From assembly GCF_028561755.1 (NCBI RefSeq), contig NZ_JAQQTD010000009.1, positions 18,274 through 82,273 of the forward strand: 64,000 nt of DNA. Direction: 5' to 3'. Of the stretch, positions 63,396-64,000 are shown piece by piece. The DNA is from Altibacter sp. HG106 (GTDB lineage Bacteria; Bacteroidota; Bacteroidia; Flavobacteriales; Flavobacteriaceae). Under the pieces are notes generated by a model. That model was not told the DNA's origin and searched no databases. It worked only from the letters and a program-made list of their open reading frames with translations. Position numbers and translations under genes: made by a program. Position 1 is the first letter of the stretch; every line of letters starts with the position of its first letter.

Positions 63396-63482
63396 GGAGA
63401 GGTGCCAGAGTGGTAATGGAGCAGATTGCTAATCTGTCAACGCGTAAGCGTTGCCGGGGTTCGAATCCCCGTCTCTCCGCCA
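63396..63482 (+). tRNA. tRNA-Ser (anticodon GCU)
   Basis: An 87-nt type II tRNA. The acceptor stem pairs GGAGAG at the start with CTCTCC near the end. The D arm reads GCCAGAGTGGT, the anticodon GCT is at 63428-63430, and the long variable arm AACGCGTAAGCGTT is characteristic of serine. The T arm is GGGGTTCGAATCCCC. The 3' CCA is encoded in the gene. Confidence 0.97.
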
Positions 63483-63571
63483 TCGTTTTTATTTTTAAAT
63501 TAACTAGTATTTCGCTTGTTTTTTGAAAATTGAAAACAGATATTTGCAGCCGCATTTGGAAAGCAATATCG

Positions 63572-63646
63572 CGGGGTGTAGCGTAGCCCGGTTATCGCGC
63601 CTGCTTTGGGAGCAGGAGGTCGCAGGTTCGAATCCTGCCACCCCGA
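63572..63646 (+). tRNA. tRNA-Pro (anticodon UGG)
   Basis: The acceptor stem CGGGGTG pairs with CACCCCG. The D arm is GCGTAGCCCGG..., the anticodon TGG is at 63607-63609 inside the loop TTTGGGA closed by CCTGC/GCAGG, and the T arm is GCAGGTTCGAATCCTGC. After the discriminator A the sequence runs CAAAA, so the CCA end is not encoded and must be added after trimming. Confidence 0.97.
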
Positions 63647-63649
63647 CAA

Positions 63650-63677
63650 AAAACCGGACCTTTGGTTCGGTTTTTTT
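63650..63677 (+). terminator. Terminator after tRNA-Pro
   Basis: Stem AAACCGGA / TTCGGTTT (one G-T pair) followed by seven T residues. It would end the Ser-Pro tRNA transcript before the repeat array. Confidence 0.75.
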
Positions 63678-63810
63678 ATTTTTGAATGGTTCGTTTTGAA
63701 GTTCTGATCACCATAGAAATGCGACGGAGGTTTTGCTGAGAAAGATGCCTTATTGTTATAGTCAGTACACTCTTTCTAATATGTGCCTTCGCACTATTTG
63801 GTAAAACCTT

Positions 63811-63971
63811 GATGCAGCTGCTGTGTTGGATAGCGCATCCCTCACTAGCGGGACGGTCACAAAAGTGATCAAAATAAAATATTGACCATGGGTCCCGTAG
63901 CTCAGCTGGATTAGCGCATCCCGCATTGGCGGGACGGTCACAAGAGTGATCGAAATAAGATATTGACCAAT
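63811..63971 (+). repeat. 81-bp tandem repeat of degenerate tRNA sequence
   Basis: The 325 bases between tRNA-Pro and the next tRNA hold no credible gene. From about 63811 they consist of two tandem units with an exact 81-bp period (AGCGCATCC at 63832 and 63913; GGGACGGTCAC at 63850 and 63931; ATTGACCA at 63881 and 63962). Each unit looks like a tRNA. The better copy (63891-63968) begins GGTCCCGTAGCTCAGCTGGA, has an anticodon-type stem TCCCG / CGGGA, and closes GGTC with GACC. The T arm is degenerate and the base before the would-be anticodon is A, not the invariant U. The first copy is more decayed. The array leads directly into the genuine tRNA at 63972. The bases 63678-63810 show nothing recognisable. 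Confidence 0.82.
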
Positions 63972-64000
63972 GGTCCCGTAGCTCAGCTGGATAGAGCATC
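63972..64000 (+). tRNA. tRNA gene, first 29 nt (cut by the window edge)
   Basis: The acceptor 5' strand GGTCCCG, U8-A9 and a complete D arm (GCTC ... GAGC) are in canonical spacing, followed by the first bases of the anticodon stem. The anticodon is outside the window, so the amino acid cannot be given. Its first 20 bases are the same as those of the degenerate repeat unit 81 bp upstream. Confidence 0.85.

Noticed and set aside
63253..63555. 100-codon open frame antisense to tRNA-Ser
   Set aside because: It covers the tRNA gene and its promoter. Such frames opposite tRNAs are a frequent artefact.
63676..63999. 107-codon frame with a repeated PAELRD segment
   Set aside because: The repeated peptide is only the 81-bp tRNA-derived repeat read on the wrong strand.
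1..64000. CRISPR arrays, insertion sequences, prophage, integrons
   Set aside because: No regularly spaced direct repeats, transposases or phage structural genes were seen; the only tandem repeat is the tRNA-derived one at the right end.

Overview
This window is chromosomal DNA from a member of the Bacteroidota, most likely a marine Flavobacteriaceae. Four things point there. PorQ and a protease with a C-terminal sorting domain indicate a type IX secretion system. Promoters fit the TTTG / TAnnTTTG consensus and ribosome binding sites are weak. There are several outer-membrane beta-barrel genes with short AQ-ending signal peptides, and the gene neighbourhoods (xerD next to aroQ, DUF3822 next to rsmD) are typical of the family. 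The genus cannot be named from this sequence. I found no insertion sequence, prophage, CRISPR array or plasmid gene. The region reads as a dense core genome with about 60 protein genes, RNase P RNA and a tRNA cluster at the right end.

Left part (1-16.8 kb): the end of RNase Y, an aldo/keto reductase, XerD, four outer-membrane beta-barrel proteins, AroQ, dihydrolipoyl dehydrogenase, two MsrB enzymes (one cytosolic, one lipoprotein) with a collagen-like lipoprotein, an M48 lipoprotein peptidase and an MFS transporter. Next comes an ECF sigma / anti-sigma operon carrying two surface beta-helix-like proteins, and then Lon.

Middle (16.8-38.7 kb): PorQ, Cmk, an M20 amidohydrolase, ribosomal protein S1 behind a perfect 28-bp palindrome, and a secreted subtilase whose prodomain has a free-standing lipoprotein copy immediately upstream. 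These are followed by PyrR/PyrB, a STAS-like protein, RNase Z, PdxH, a polyphosphate operon (SixA-like, PPK1, Ppx), a GAF histidine kinase, a 5'-nucleotidase, MiaE and DnaX. RNase P RNA follows, and its 3' strand overlaps a convergent gene. The block ends with two paralogous small proteins, RsmD, DUF3822 and a pseudopilin-like protein.

Right part (38.7-64 kb): a RecD-like helicase, a single-chain KdsB-KdnB fusion that suggests 8-amino-Kdo (Kdo8N) lipopolysaccharide, a PlsC-like acyltransferase, a beta-propeller-like lipoprotein, YebC, PCD, an SDR protein, glutaminase, GcvT, Nnr, a TlpA-type lipoprotein, HutH, ClpC, GyrA, a TPR protein, an NlpC/P60 peptidase, a thiolase and a PgpH-like 7TM-HD phosphodiesterase. 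The tRNA cluster contains tRNA-Ser(GCU), tRNA-Pro(UGG), an 81-bp tandem repeat of degenerate tRNA sequence, and the start of a further tRNA cut by the window edge.

The items most worth a second look are the KdsB-KdnB fusion, the prodomain-like lipoprotein paired with the sorting-domain subtilase, the palindrome before rpsA, the tRNA-derived tandem repeat, and the possible PilM/GspL-like plus pseudopilin-like pair next to rsmD. All domain calls are by eye; no database search was run.
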